From an uncultured Oscillospiraceae bacterium (GTDB taxonomy: Bacteria; Bacillota; Clostridia; Oscillospirales; Acutalibacteraceae), in assembly GCA_949283785.1 (NCBI GenBank), contig CASDTR010000029.1:20401-84400 (forward strand): 64,000 bases of DNA, written 5' to 3'. Position numbers and translations under genes: made by a program. The notes beneath the pieces were generated by a model. It saw only the letters and a list, made by a program, of their open reading frames with translations, searched no databases and was not told where the DNA came from. Shown piece after piece: positions 25,394 through 32,276 of this stretch (position 1 is its first letter; each line of letters begins with the position of its first letter).

Positions 25394-26491
25394 TTAACTT
25401 GCTATTTTTTCTATGCTCTTTTTCTTGTCTTCCATTGATGGGTGGACATACAGCTGCAAAGTTATTGCTATACTAGAATGACCTAATATTTCACTTAGCG
25501 TTTTTACATCAATGTTTTTTTCTATTGCTCTTGTGGCAAAAGTATGTCTTAATATATGATAATTAATCTTTCGTATATGGGCTTCTTTTAAATATCCGTT
25601 TAAAATATTTTCATACTGTCTTGGCTCTATATAATTTTCTGATTTTCCAGTTAAAATATAGGTATCGTCTTTGTTTATATATTCTTTCAGTATTCTCAGC
25701 AACACTAATGGAATAGGTAAACAGCGTCGTGATTTTAAGCTTTTGGGAGTATCTACAACTATTTTTGTTTTAGACAATCTGACTTCATCAAAACATTTTA
25801 CTCTCTGCAATGTTTTGGAAACGGTGAGCGTTCCGGCTGAAAAATCTATATCAGACCACTTTAAAGCGCAGACCTCGCCAATTCGCAGACCCATAAACAA
25901 GGAAATTAATACCCCTAATTTCTTAACGTCTTTTTTCATCAAAAGCATATCTATAAGTTTTTTCTGTTCTTCTTCGTTTAACACTTCAATTTCTGTCTTT
26001 AAGTATTGCTGTAAATCAACTTCTATATCTGTGTTTTGAATATTGTACTGTCTCTTTGCAAATTTTAAAATCTGTTTAAGTCTTCCGATTATTTCCTGTA
26101 TTCTTTTAATGGACAAGTTCTCTTTAAGTTTCATTTCAGCTAACTGTATTGTCTCTGACTGAAAATCTATCTCATTAATATTCCTGTCTTTCCAAAAGGG
26201 AATAAGATGATTATACACAATCGTATGGTAATTTGAATAAGACGATATTTTTACCTTTAACTTTTTCAAACAAAGCCACTGCTCGCAAACTGACTGGAAG
26301 GTAATTGAATCCTTAATCTGCATTTTAGTGGATGCTAAATTTTCTTCGGTGTTTCTTCTGTTGTTAAGCTTATCTTTTGTTTCTTTATACGATTTTCCAT
26401 ATACAGATTTATATTTGCCCGTTTTATCCTTATAACGTGCTTCCCAGCGACCGTCTTTTCTTTTTCTGATATTTTCTCCTCTCTTTGGCAT
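25394..26491 (-). CDS. Tyrosine recombinase (phage/ICE-type integrase)
   Basis: 365 residues from the ATG at 26491, selected because AAAGGAG lies upstream; a 22-residue longer frame lacks a site and covers one of the repeats. N-terminal arm-binding, AP2-like region (KRKDGRWEARYKDKTGKYKSVYGKSYKETKDKL), SAM-like core-binding domain (about 65-160), catalytic domain with Arg203 (GLRIGE), Lys near 250, His312-x-x-Arg315 (HILRHTFATR), His338 (ILGHSS) and Tyr348 (LQLYVHPS). All catalytic residues are present. It sits in the middle of the element rather than at an end, and is bracketed by inverted core-like sites, so it may act locally as an invertase rather than as the element's integrase. Confidence 0.95.
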   Translation of the reverse strand: MPKRGENIRKRKDGRWEARYKDKTGKYKSVYGKSYKETKDKLNNRRNTEENLASTKMQIKDSITFQSVCEQWLCLKKLKVKISSYSNYHTIVYNHLIPFWKDRNINEIDFQSETIQLAEMKLKENLSIKRIQEIIGRLKQILKFAKRQYNIQNTDIEVDLQQYLKTEIEVLNEEEQKKLIDMLLMKKDVKKLGVLISLFMGLRIGEVCALKWSDIDFSAGTLTVSKTLQRVKCFDEVRLSKTKIVVDTPKSLKSRRCLPIPLVLLRILKEYINKDDTYILTGKSENYIEPRQYENILNGYLKEAHIRKINYHILRHTFATRAIEKNIDVKTLSEILGHSSIAITLQLYVHPSMEDKKKSIEKIAS

Positions 26492-26508
26492 TTTGTACTC
26501 CTTTCGTC

Positions 26509-26528
26509 TGACCATTATTTTGACCCTT
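26509..26528 (+). repeat. TTGACC-type arm repeat, right copy
   Basis: Exact second copy of the 20-mer at 25362-25381, located just upstream of the recombinase start codon. Binding here could also let the recombinase control its own expression. Confidence 0.7.
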
Positions 26529-26597
26529 AATAGGCTGCAATTTTTACAAAAACACAAATAGAAAAGTTAATTGTTCTTTAAATTTGACTTATTATAT

Positions 26598-26626
26598 TTA
26601 CAAAATATAGAAGAATAGTATATAAT
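26598..26626 (+). promoter_or_regulatory. Rightward promoter inside the putative invertible segment
   Basis: TTACAA (26598-26603) and TATAAT (26621-26626) are 17 nt apart; a second -35-like TTGACT lies at 26584-26589. The start of transcription would be near 26633, just inside the right inverted repeat. In the present orientation the transcript meets a strong terminator at 26731 after about 130 nt. Confidence 0.65.
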
Positions 26627-26650
26627 AATGTCGAATTTAAGAAATTTTTC

Positions 26651-26679
26651 ATTTCGCAAAATTATAAACTTTGCGAAAT
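26651..26679. repeat. Right inverted recombination-like site of the tyrosine recombinase cassette
   Basis: Perfect 10-bp inverted arms ATTTCGCAAA / TTTGCGAAAT around the 9-nt spacer ATTATAAAC. It is inverted relative to the site at 25291-25320, so recombination between the two would invert about 1.36 kb holding the recombinase gene and the promoter at 26598. Confidence 0.8.
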
Positions 26680-26730
26680 TTGCAAATAAAACTTTCTATA
26701 AAATACTATGATATTCCTTTACAATATATG

Positions 26731-26763
26731 AAACAGCCGGTCGCAGGACTGGCTGTTTTTTGT
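26731..26763 (+). terminator. Strong intrinsic terminator downstream of the switch promoter
   Basis: AAACAGCCGGTC (26731-26742), loop GCAG, GACTGGCTGTTT (26747-26758): a 12-bp stem with one G-U pair, followed by TTTTG. No gene lies between the promoter at 26598 and this terminator, so it would produce only a short RNA. Confidence 0.9.
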
Positions 26764-26888
26764 ATGGGTTAATCATTAAAGCCCTTGTCCGTTTAAATAT
26801 AGACAAGTGTTTTTTGATGCTCAAAAAGTGTATAAATCACAAATACACCCCTTCTTTTTCCTGTTTCGGTATGTAATTCTCTAAAACC

Positions 26889-27012
26889 ATTGAAATTACT
26901 TATTTTTCTATCGTGATGGCGGGGTCTCGAATCAGAACTGACTCGAGACCCCGCCATCACTTCATGTATATAAAATACATCATCACAATATAATTAAATA
27001 AGTAATTTCAAT
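26889..27012. repeat. Nested palindromes, candidate origin of transfer or replication
   Basis: An outer 17-bp perfect inverted repeat (26889-26905 with 26996-27012) encloses an inner 18-bp perfect inverted repeat (26913-26930 with 26943-26960, GC-rich, loop of 12 nt) and a small ATGTAT/ATACAT hairpin (near 26963-26980). The GC-rich inner stem stands out from the AT-rich surroundings. It lies about 40 nt upstream of the replication-relaxation gene. Such placement is typical of cis sites acted on by Rep or relaxase-type proteins. It is not a terminator in the plus direction since no T-run follows. The rest of the 561-nt gap holds the promoter, inverted repeat and terminator listed above. Confidence 0.6.
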
Positions 27013-27052
27013 ATAAACAAATTAAATATCAGAGCAAGAGGGGTGTGGTTTA

Positions 27053-27730
27053 GTGGGTGAAAATGTGAGTAGTAGTAAGATTAGATTAGTAGAGAGAGAT
27101 TATAGAGTATTAAGAGAGATAGACAGATGGCGAGCTATAACAGGCAGACAGATAGCAGAGCTGGCGGGCTTTTCAAGCGAACAAACCGGCGACAGAAGAT
27201 TAAAAAAGTTAATAGTCGCCGGTTTGGTTGAACGCAAAAGGGTTTTGTATGGTGTGCCCTATCTGTATTCCTTGACTGCAAAAGGAAAAAGCCTGATAGC
27301 AGCGCCGTCATATAAAGAAAAATTCAGAATAGAACAAATCAGACACGATTTAGCCGTTGTCGATACAGCTATCTATTTTCATAATAAGTTATCTGTTCCA
27401 TATGGGAACATACTATCTGAAAAGCAGCTGCACCGTTTAGACGGATTTTCAAACCGTAAGCACAGACCGGACTTAGTCTTTACAGATGCAGAACAGAAAA
27501 GCACTTGTGCAGAAATAGAGCTTTCGCTCAAAGCCAAAGACAGGCTAAAGAAAAATATAAAGGATAACTTTATTAACTATGACCTTCAAATATGGGTTGT
27601 GCCATCGTTGCAGCATCGAATTGCAAATATTTTGCAGTCGGAACAGGCTGCATATAGCGACATCGAAATATTAGAACTAAAGGAGGTAAGTACAAATGGA
27701 ATTTATTTTGAATTTCATCAAACGGAATGA
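27053..27730 (+). CDS. Replication-relaxation family protein (Replic_Relax-like)
   Basis: 225 residues, starting at GTG 27053 behind GAGGGGTG. N-terminal winged helix (ERDYRVLREIDRWRAITGRQIAELAGFSSEQTGDRRLKKLIVAGLVER...YLYSLTAKGKSLI), then a domain with HDLAVVDTAIYF, KHRPDLVFTD and CAEIELSLKAKDRL. The D...E-x-E pattern recalls PD-(D/E)xK nuclease-like folds found in the Replic_Relax family of Gram-positive plasmids and integrative elements. Members are linked to plasmid replication or DNA processing before transfer. Here it lies between the nested palindromes and a VirD4-like ATPase (4-nt overlap), consistent with processing DNA at that site. The family call rests on pattern recognition. Confidence 0.72.
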   Translation: MGENVSSSKIRLVERDYRVLREIDRWRAITGRQIAELAGFSSEQTGDRRLKKLIVAGLVERKRVLYGVPYLYSLTAKGKSLIAAPSYKEKFRIEQIRHDLAVVDTAIYFHNKLSVPYGNILSEKQLHRLDGFSNRKHRPDLVFTDAEQKSTCAEIELSLKAKDRLKKNIKDNFINYDLQIWVVPSLQHRIANILQSEQAAYSDIEILELKEVSTNGIYFEFHQTE

Positions 27731-29118
27731 TAGCTCATCCGTTATTATCTTGCATCGCACTTTGTGCGTTCCCTTTGGTGATTATTATTTCTGAAACTTG
27801 GAAAAGCCATCAAATCAACAAACATTTCAGCTTTTGGAAATTTTTTCGAGGGGTACATATGAAAAAGAAAAATAAAGAATTGCCTAAAGAAGAACAAAAA
27901 CATTCAACTCTAATCGGACATAATCACAGAAAACCAATATACATTCCGGATAACTGCAAGCATGTTTTTGTATGCGGAACAACTGGCAGCGGAAAAACCG
28001 TTACACTTTCAAATTTTGTCTATCATGCAATAAAAGAAAATATACCGTTGCTGATTGTTGACGGTAAAGGAGATACGGGCAACAATTCTTTACTGGAAAT
28101 AAGCCGAACCTTTTGCAGACAATACGACAAAAAGTTATATGTAGTAAATTTGTCAGAACCCAAAGCATCAAACACTTATAATCCATTTAAAAATGCAAGT
28201 CCTACGGCGTGCAAGGATATGCTTGTAAATATGACTGATTGGAGCGAAGAACATTATAAAAGCAACACAGAACGATATCTGCAACGACTTGCAATTTGCT
28301 TAAATCAAGCTGAAATCCCTCTTTCGTTTCACACCTTAATAAAATATTTAAACGGAGAAGAATTTCAGGTTTTAAGTGCAAAGCTGCTTAAAAATGATAT
28401 TATCAGCAAAACAGAGCACTTATTCAATCTTGATATTATCAAAACTTGCGGTAAGATAACAGAAAATGCTGCGGCAAGATTTTTAACCATTGCGGAAAGT
28501 GAAGCCGGAAGTATTTTTTCTGATAAAGGCATTGACATTTATACAGCTATTAAAGAAAACGCTGTTATCCTCTTTGTTTTAAACCCCTTGCTTTATCCTG
28601 AATTAACACCATCTTTCGGAAGATTAATTCTGATAGATGCAAAACAGGCAGTCAGTAAATGTTTTAATACAAATTTAAAACGTGCTTTTTTCGTCTTAGA
28701 CGAAATCAACACCTATGCATCACCTGTATTAACCGACCTTGTCAACAAGAGCAGAAGCGCACATATCACATCGATATTGGCAACACAAAGCCTTTCAGAC
28801 TTAGACTTTGCTGTCAATGAGAATTTCAAAGAACAGATAATAGAAAACTGTAATAACTACATCGTTATGAGACAGAACAGCGCAAAAAATGCGGAGCAAT
28901 GGGCAAGTATCTTAGGCACTAGAGCAACTATTGATGTGACCTATCAATTAGAGCAAGACAACCGTATAACAACTGCAACTGGGTTAGGCTCTGCACGAAG
29001 GGTTAGGGAGTTTTTATATCACCCTGACGATATAAAGAGCTTACCTACCGGAAAGGGGGTATTTTTATCAAGGGACTATAATCAGCACTGCAAAATAGAC
29101 ATACACAAACCATTTTGA
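27727..29118 (+). CDS. VirD4/TraG-like coupling ATPase
   Basis: 463 residues. An N-terminal hydrophobic helix (LLSCIALCAFPLVIIIS) may anchor it in the membrane. A P-loop domain follows: Walker A VFVCGTTGSGKTVTLSNF (near residue 85), LLIVDGKGDTG, SNTYNPFKNASPTACKDML, Walker B RAFFVLDEINTYAS, and ILATQSLSDLDF. These are hallmarks of type IV coupling proteins that feed DNA to a transfer channel. It overlaps the replication-relaxation gene by 4 nt, so both are co-translated. It is distinct from the ATPase at 18449, with a TM helix and different motif spacing. No full set of type IV secretion channel genes is present, so the element may depend on a helper. Confidence 0.85.
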   Translation: MIAHPLLSCIALCAFPLVIIISETWKSHQINKHFSFWKFFRGVHMKKKNKELPKEEQKHSTLIGHNHRKPIYIPDNCKHVFVCGTTGSGKTVTLSNFVYHAIKENIPLLIVDGKGDTGNNSLLEISRTFCRQYDKKLYVVNLSEPKASNTYNPFKNASPTACKDMLVNMTDWSEEHYKSNTERYLQRLAICLNQAEIPLSFHTLIKYLNGEEFQVLSAKLLKNDIISKTEHLFNLDIIKTCGKITENAAARFLTIAESEAGSIFSDKGIDIYTAIKENAVILFVLNPLLYPELTPSFGRLILIDAKQAVSKCFNTNLKRAFFVLDEINTYASPVLTDLVNKSRSAHITSILATQSLSDLDFAVNENFKEQIIENCNNYIVMRQNSAKNAEQWASILGTRATIDVTYQLEQDNRITTATGLGSARRVREFLYHPDDIKSLPTGKGVFLSRDYNQHCKIDIHKPF

Positions 29119-29136
29119 AGAAAAGGAGTTGTTACA

Positions 29137-29994
29137 ATGGAAACAGAAAGGGTTATAGGCTTTTTAAAATCTAACTATCTGTATGTTATCGGTTCGTTTA
29201 TGTATTTTATTCTTTCATGCATGATGTTGGGCGGACGTTGGTATTCCTTTATTATTTGTCTTATCCTTTATGCTGTATCTATTGGAATAGCATTGTCTCC
29301 TGTTGGTGAATGGCTGATACGAACAATTAACCATGTACGACCTATTGAAACAAAAGAAGAAAAAGAACAGTTGATTGGCCTTTTTGCAGATGTGTACAAA
29401 ACAGCCAAAGCAAAACACCCGGATTTACCATACATACAATTATATATTCAAGATACCATGACCGTGAACGCCTGTGCCATTAACAACCACACAATAGCTG
29501 TTACCAAAGGAGCCATGGAAACATTCAACGAAGAAGAATTAAAAAGTATTCTTTTTCACGAAATAGCCCACATTTATTATGGACATACAACTATGAGTTT
29601 ACTTGCAACAATTGGAAACGGTTTTTTCTCTATCTTTGTTTTAGTTGCTCGTGTTTTGATGCTTTTTTTGGACAGCATCAGCGACCCATATCAGGACAGA
29701 GGATTTGGACACTTTCTGTTATCTATTTGCAGATTTATATTAGAAGTAAATATTTTTATTTTCATGTTGTTTTTCAATATTGCTTTTGCAGTTAACAGCA
29801 GGAGCGGTGAATACATGGCAGATGAATTTGCCTATGAAAACGGATACGGGCAAGATTTGGTAAATGCTCTTTATATCCTGCAAAAAATGTCTTTAGGGGA
29901 TAACTCAAACCTGATTGACCAAATGACTGCAAGTCATCCGAGAATATCAAAACGAATTATGATAATTGAAAATCTTTTGGACGGTGAAGCCTAA
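29137..29994 (+). CDS. M48-family (HtpX-like) membrane zinc metalloprotease
   Basis: 285 residues. Two N-terminal transmembrane helices (about 14-30 and 36-53), then the catalytic domain with HEIAHIYYGH (His141, Glu142, His145 for zinc and catalysis), a hydrophobic segment, and the third zinc ligand in SGEYMADEFA (Glu near 232). This is the Ste24/HtpX group that cleaves membrane or membrane-associated proteins. It is preceded by AAGGAG and directly follows the coupling ATPase, so it belongs to the rightward operon. Its presence in a mobile element is unusual; it may process an envelope component during transfer. A strong terminator follows. Confidence 0.9.
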   Translation: METERVIGFLKSNYLYVIGSFMYFILSCMMLGGRWYSFIICLILYAVSIGIALSPVGEWLIRTINHVRPIETKEEKEQLIGLFADVYKTAKAKHPDLPYIQLYIQDTMTVNACAINNHTIAVTKGAMETFNEEELKSILFHEIAHIYYGHTTMSLLATIGNGFFSIFVLVARVLMLFLDSISDPYQDRGFGHFLLSICRFILEVNIFIFMLFFNIAFAVNSRSGEYMADEFAYENGYGQDLVNALYILQKMSLGDNSNLIDQMTASHPRISKRIMIIENLLDGEA

Positions 29995-30042
29995 ACCGTA
30001 CAGTAATTCATCCCTCTTAATAGCTTAAATTTCATCAAAGAC

Positions 30043-30075
30043 AAAAAGGTTACATCAATGCATGTAACCTTTTTT
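30043..30075 (+). terminator. Terminator of the rightward operon
   Basis: AAAAAGGTTACAT (30043-30055), loop CAATGC, ATGTAACCTTTTTT (30062-30075): a 13-bp stem running into the T-tract. It separates the M48 gene from the edge promoter. Confidence 0.93.
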
Positions 30076-30149
30076 CGTGATGAATATATTGATTTTTGAG
30101 GGAAGAATTTTTGTTCAACTGTTCAAAAAATAATTAAATCATGTTTTTG

Positions 30150-30178
30150 TTGCAATAAATTGTTTTGTGTTATATAAT
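30150..30178 (+). promoter_or_regulatory. Outward-facing promoter at the right edge of the element
   Basis: TTGCAA (30150-30155) and TATAAT (30173-30178) are separated by exactly 17 nt. No gene follows within the element. In the integrated form it reads into feoB antisense. In the excised circle it would read across attP and reach the 43-residue ORF and serine recombinase after about 240 nt. Confidence 0.7.
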
Positions 30179-30258
30179 CCGGTTAAAAGATGGACGGGTT
30201 TATTTTTGCGTAAATATTTAAACTTGGTTTGAAGTAAAAACAGCATAACAGGTAATTG

Positions 30259-31446
30259 TTATATTAGGTTTTTCTTGAACCCAGCCATGGGCGGCAGCAT
30301 AACCGACACTACCCACGCCAGTACCCTGTATGCGCCGTCGCAGACTATACTGATGAGCCAATTCGGTGCCTCTGCGAGAGCCATTAATCGGCTGAGCTTT
30401 TCACCTGCGGAGAAAAGGAAGTCGGAAAGAAGGGAAGAGGGATAGTTGGCGGCGGAAATGGTCAGCCAGAAGACGAACAGCAGAAGGAGCACCATGACGG
30501 GGATGCCGGTGAGTTTGCCCGTAAGTATTTTATCTGCTTTTCTGTCAAATTTATCATATTGCTTTCTTTTATATCGGATGCAGCTTTTGGCGGCCCTTTC
30601 GGCAAAGCGTATTGATTCCTCGGCGTTTATTTCGCATATTCTTTCTCCGTCAAAGCCGTTTTTCAGAAGAACCGTTGAGGATTCTTCGGCTTTTTCGATC
30701 AAAGGGGCATCCTTTTCGGTCAGGAGCCTTTCCCTGATTTTTTGCGCTGATACGGAATTTTCAATGAGCTTCAGGGAAATCCACCGAGGACTGAGAAGGG
30801 TGCTTTCCGCAAGAAGTGAGCAGGCCTCGATTTCCTTTTCCGGCTCGTGGGGATATTTAAGCTTTAAAGGGGGATAGAGCTTTTCCGAATGGGTCATATC
30901 TTCAACTGCCTTCATAAGCTCATCTATGCCTTTTCCCGTTCTGGCACATATTGGAATGACTTTAATTCCCAAAATGTACTCTAATTTTGTGTAGTTGATT
31001 TCGATTCCCTTTTTGTCCGCTTCGTCAGTAAGGTTTATGCAGATGATTACCTTTCCCGTGATTTCCGCCGCCTGTATGGCGGGGTTAAGGCTTCTTTCAA
31101 GGCTTGTGGCGTCGCAGACCATGACTGTAGCGTCGGAGTTACCGAAGCATATGAAATCCGCTGCCGCTTCCTCCTCGGGGGAGGCGGGGATAAGGGAATA
31201 GGAACCGGGGAGATCAACAAAAATGTAGTCTTTTCCGTTAAAATGGCGAGTCCCGAAAGCGGTGGCTACGGTTTTTCCGGGCCAGTTTCCCGTGTGCTGG
31301 CGCATACCGGTGAGGTTGTTGAAGAGGGTGCTTTTGCCGACGTTGGGATTTCCGCCAAGGGCTATCACTTTTTCACGTCCCGTAAGGCGAATGGAAAGCT
31401 CTCTCGGTATACAGCTTTTTCCCACCGACGCGTTAGTGAGCCCCAT
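30259..31446 (-). pseudogene. feoB: FeoB ferrous iron transporter, 5' fragment (G domain plus first membrane helices)
   Basis: 395 residues in the present arrangement. The GTPase domain is intact: G1 GNPNVGKST (32-40), G3 DLPGSYSL, G4 NLTD, then the helical GDI-like spacer and the first membrane segments up to VSVMLPPMA (Ala388). The last seven residues (GFKKNLI) and the stop codon are encoded by the mobile element's arm. The remainder of the transporter lies 13.7 kb away (15678-16640). ATG at 31446 overlaps feoA by 14 nt. A residual product could bind GTP but lacks most of the iron permease domain, so ferrous iron uptake through Feo is probably lost while the element is integrated. Confidence 0.95.
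30266..30290 (+). other. Right attachment site (attR) of the feoB element
   Basis: The element arm AGGTTTTTCTTGAACCCAG (30266-30284) is followed by the core CCATGG (30285-30290) and feoB sequence GCGGCAGC. The base before the core is G on both sides, so the shared direct core is GCCATGG. Confidence 0.9.
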
Positions 31447-31687
31447 ATCCCTCGCCTCCGCCGAAAAGCTCTATTTTAGCGGCGTCTTCCTGTCTGAGGG
31501 CTATGACTGTGCCTCTGATAAAATAGGCGTGAGGGTCTCCGCCGGGGCTTTTTCTCAAAGCCTTGACAAGTGTGCCGTTTATGAAGCCGAGATCGAAAAG
31601 CCTGCGTTTCAGGGTTCCCGCGGCGTTTATGTTTTTTACATGGGCTGAATCTCCCGGGCAGAGTTTATCTAAAGTGAAAATATCCAT
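31433..31687 (-). CDS. feoA: FeoA, small SH3-like partner of the ferrous iron transporter
   Basis: 84 residues: LDKLCPGDSAHVKNINAAGTLKRRLFDLGFINGTLVKALRKSPGGDPHAYFIRGTVIALRQEDAAKIEL. The pattern RRLxDLGFxxGT...A..ALR.EDA matches FeoA. It acts in the cytoplasm with FeoB and is needed for efficient Fe2+ uptake. AAGGAG lies upstream of the ATG. On the minus strand an AAATATAATG (-10-like, about 31727-31735) lies upstream, without a convincing -35 or iron-regulator box. It overlaps feoB by 14 nt. Confidence 0.93.
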   Translation of the reverse strand: MDIFTLDKLCPGDSAHVKNINAAGTLKRRLFDLGFINGTLVKALRKSPGGDPHAYFIRGTVIALRQEDAAKIELFGGGEGYGAH

Positions 31688-31889
31688 AGGGATTCTCCTT
31701 TCTCTTTGCGTAAGGTTCCTGTTAGCATTATATTTGACTTTGACATTTTAGTGAGAAAAGAGAACTTGCAAATAAAAAGAGCAGCCTGTATCGGCTGCTT
31801 TCAGCTTAATTGCGGATTTGATTATTCCGTTATTTTCACTTTTCGATTGCCGATAATATGCCTTTCTGCGATGCAAGTTTTCAGTAAAA

Positions 31890-31916
31890 AATCAGCGATT
31901 TTTTAAATCGCTGATT
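31890..31916 (-). repeat. Left bracketing hairpin of repeat copy B
   Basis: AATCAGCGATT / AATCGCTGATT with loop TTTTA. On the minus strand it is followed by a T-run (TTTTTAC), so it can act as a terminator for leftward transcription. It is repeated with one mismatch at 32219-32245, on the other side of repeat copy B. Confidence 0.85.
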
Positions 31917-32218
31917 GAGGCTGTCGAAAAACCGAAATTCAGCACACACCCCTGTCTCCCTTGTGTAAAGGGAGATGTCACGGCGTAAGACGTGACAGAG
32001 GGATTGGCAGGCTGAGCCTGCACCCAATTCGCGTACTCGGTGACGGTAAAAACAACTATAAGTAAGTGCCCGCGAGACAGCTTCATATTGACTGAGGTAT
32101 TGCATCGAAAAAGGCCGGATGCTGCGCTGTTTTATGTGCTGTATCGTTTTTCCTCTGATCGTGCCAAACGGCAGCTCTAAAACCGTTTAAGCATAAAAAC
32201 AACTTTATCGACAAGCTG
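31917..32218 (+). repeat. Dispersed palindromic repeat element, copy B (long form, 302 bp)
   Basis: Begins GAGGCTGTCGAAAAACCG and ends TTTATCGACAAGCTG (imperfect terminal inverted repeats). Contains the family core with the GTCTCCC.../...GGGAGA and GTCACG/CGTGAC hairpins, AGAGGGATTG, then a module absent from the short copies that starts with hairpin GCAGGCTGAGCCTGC and includes CGCGAGACAGCTT. It continues with GATGCTGCGCTGTTTT and the common tail. It lies between feoA and the GH36 gene; the remaining bases of this 589-nt gap hold the feoA upstream region and the two hairpins. Confidence 0.92.
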
Positions 32219-32245
32219 AATCAGCGATTTTTTAAACCGCTGATT
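32219..32245. repeat. Right bracketing hairpin of repeat copy B
   Basis: Same 27 nt as 31890-31916 except one T-to-C change, in direct orientation. Taken together they look like a long target-site duplication around the 302-bp repeat. Confidence 0.85.
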
Positions 32246-32276
32246 TAATGTGCTTTATATGATTGACCTGAGCGCT

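Larger units (their letters stand above)
16627..30286. mobile_element. 13,660-bp integrative element inserted in feoB, with serine recombinase and transfer-like genes
   Basis: The borders are set by the interrupted feoB reading frame, the shared core GCCATGG and the 19-bp inverted arms at both ends. Contents from left: a 43-residue ORF, a large serine recombinase, a leftward seven-gene operon (VirD4/HerA-like ATPase, two unknowns, three zinc-ribbon membrane proteins, a Crp-like regulator), a tyrosine recombinase bracketed by inverted sites, nested palindromes, a replication-relaxation protein, a VirD4-like ATPase and an M48 protease. It is visibly more AT-rich than the flanks and uses AT-rich codons, which indicates horizontal transfer. 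With coupling-type ATPases but no standard relaxase, I class it as an integrative mobilizable or cryptic conjugative element. Confidence 0.92.

Noticed and set aside
25362-26528. The TTGACC 20-mers as ends of a separate integrase-only mobile element
   Set aside because: They look like arm-type binding sites (tandem TTGACC at 11 nt) and sit inside the better core-like inverted pair; no interrupted target is visible.
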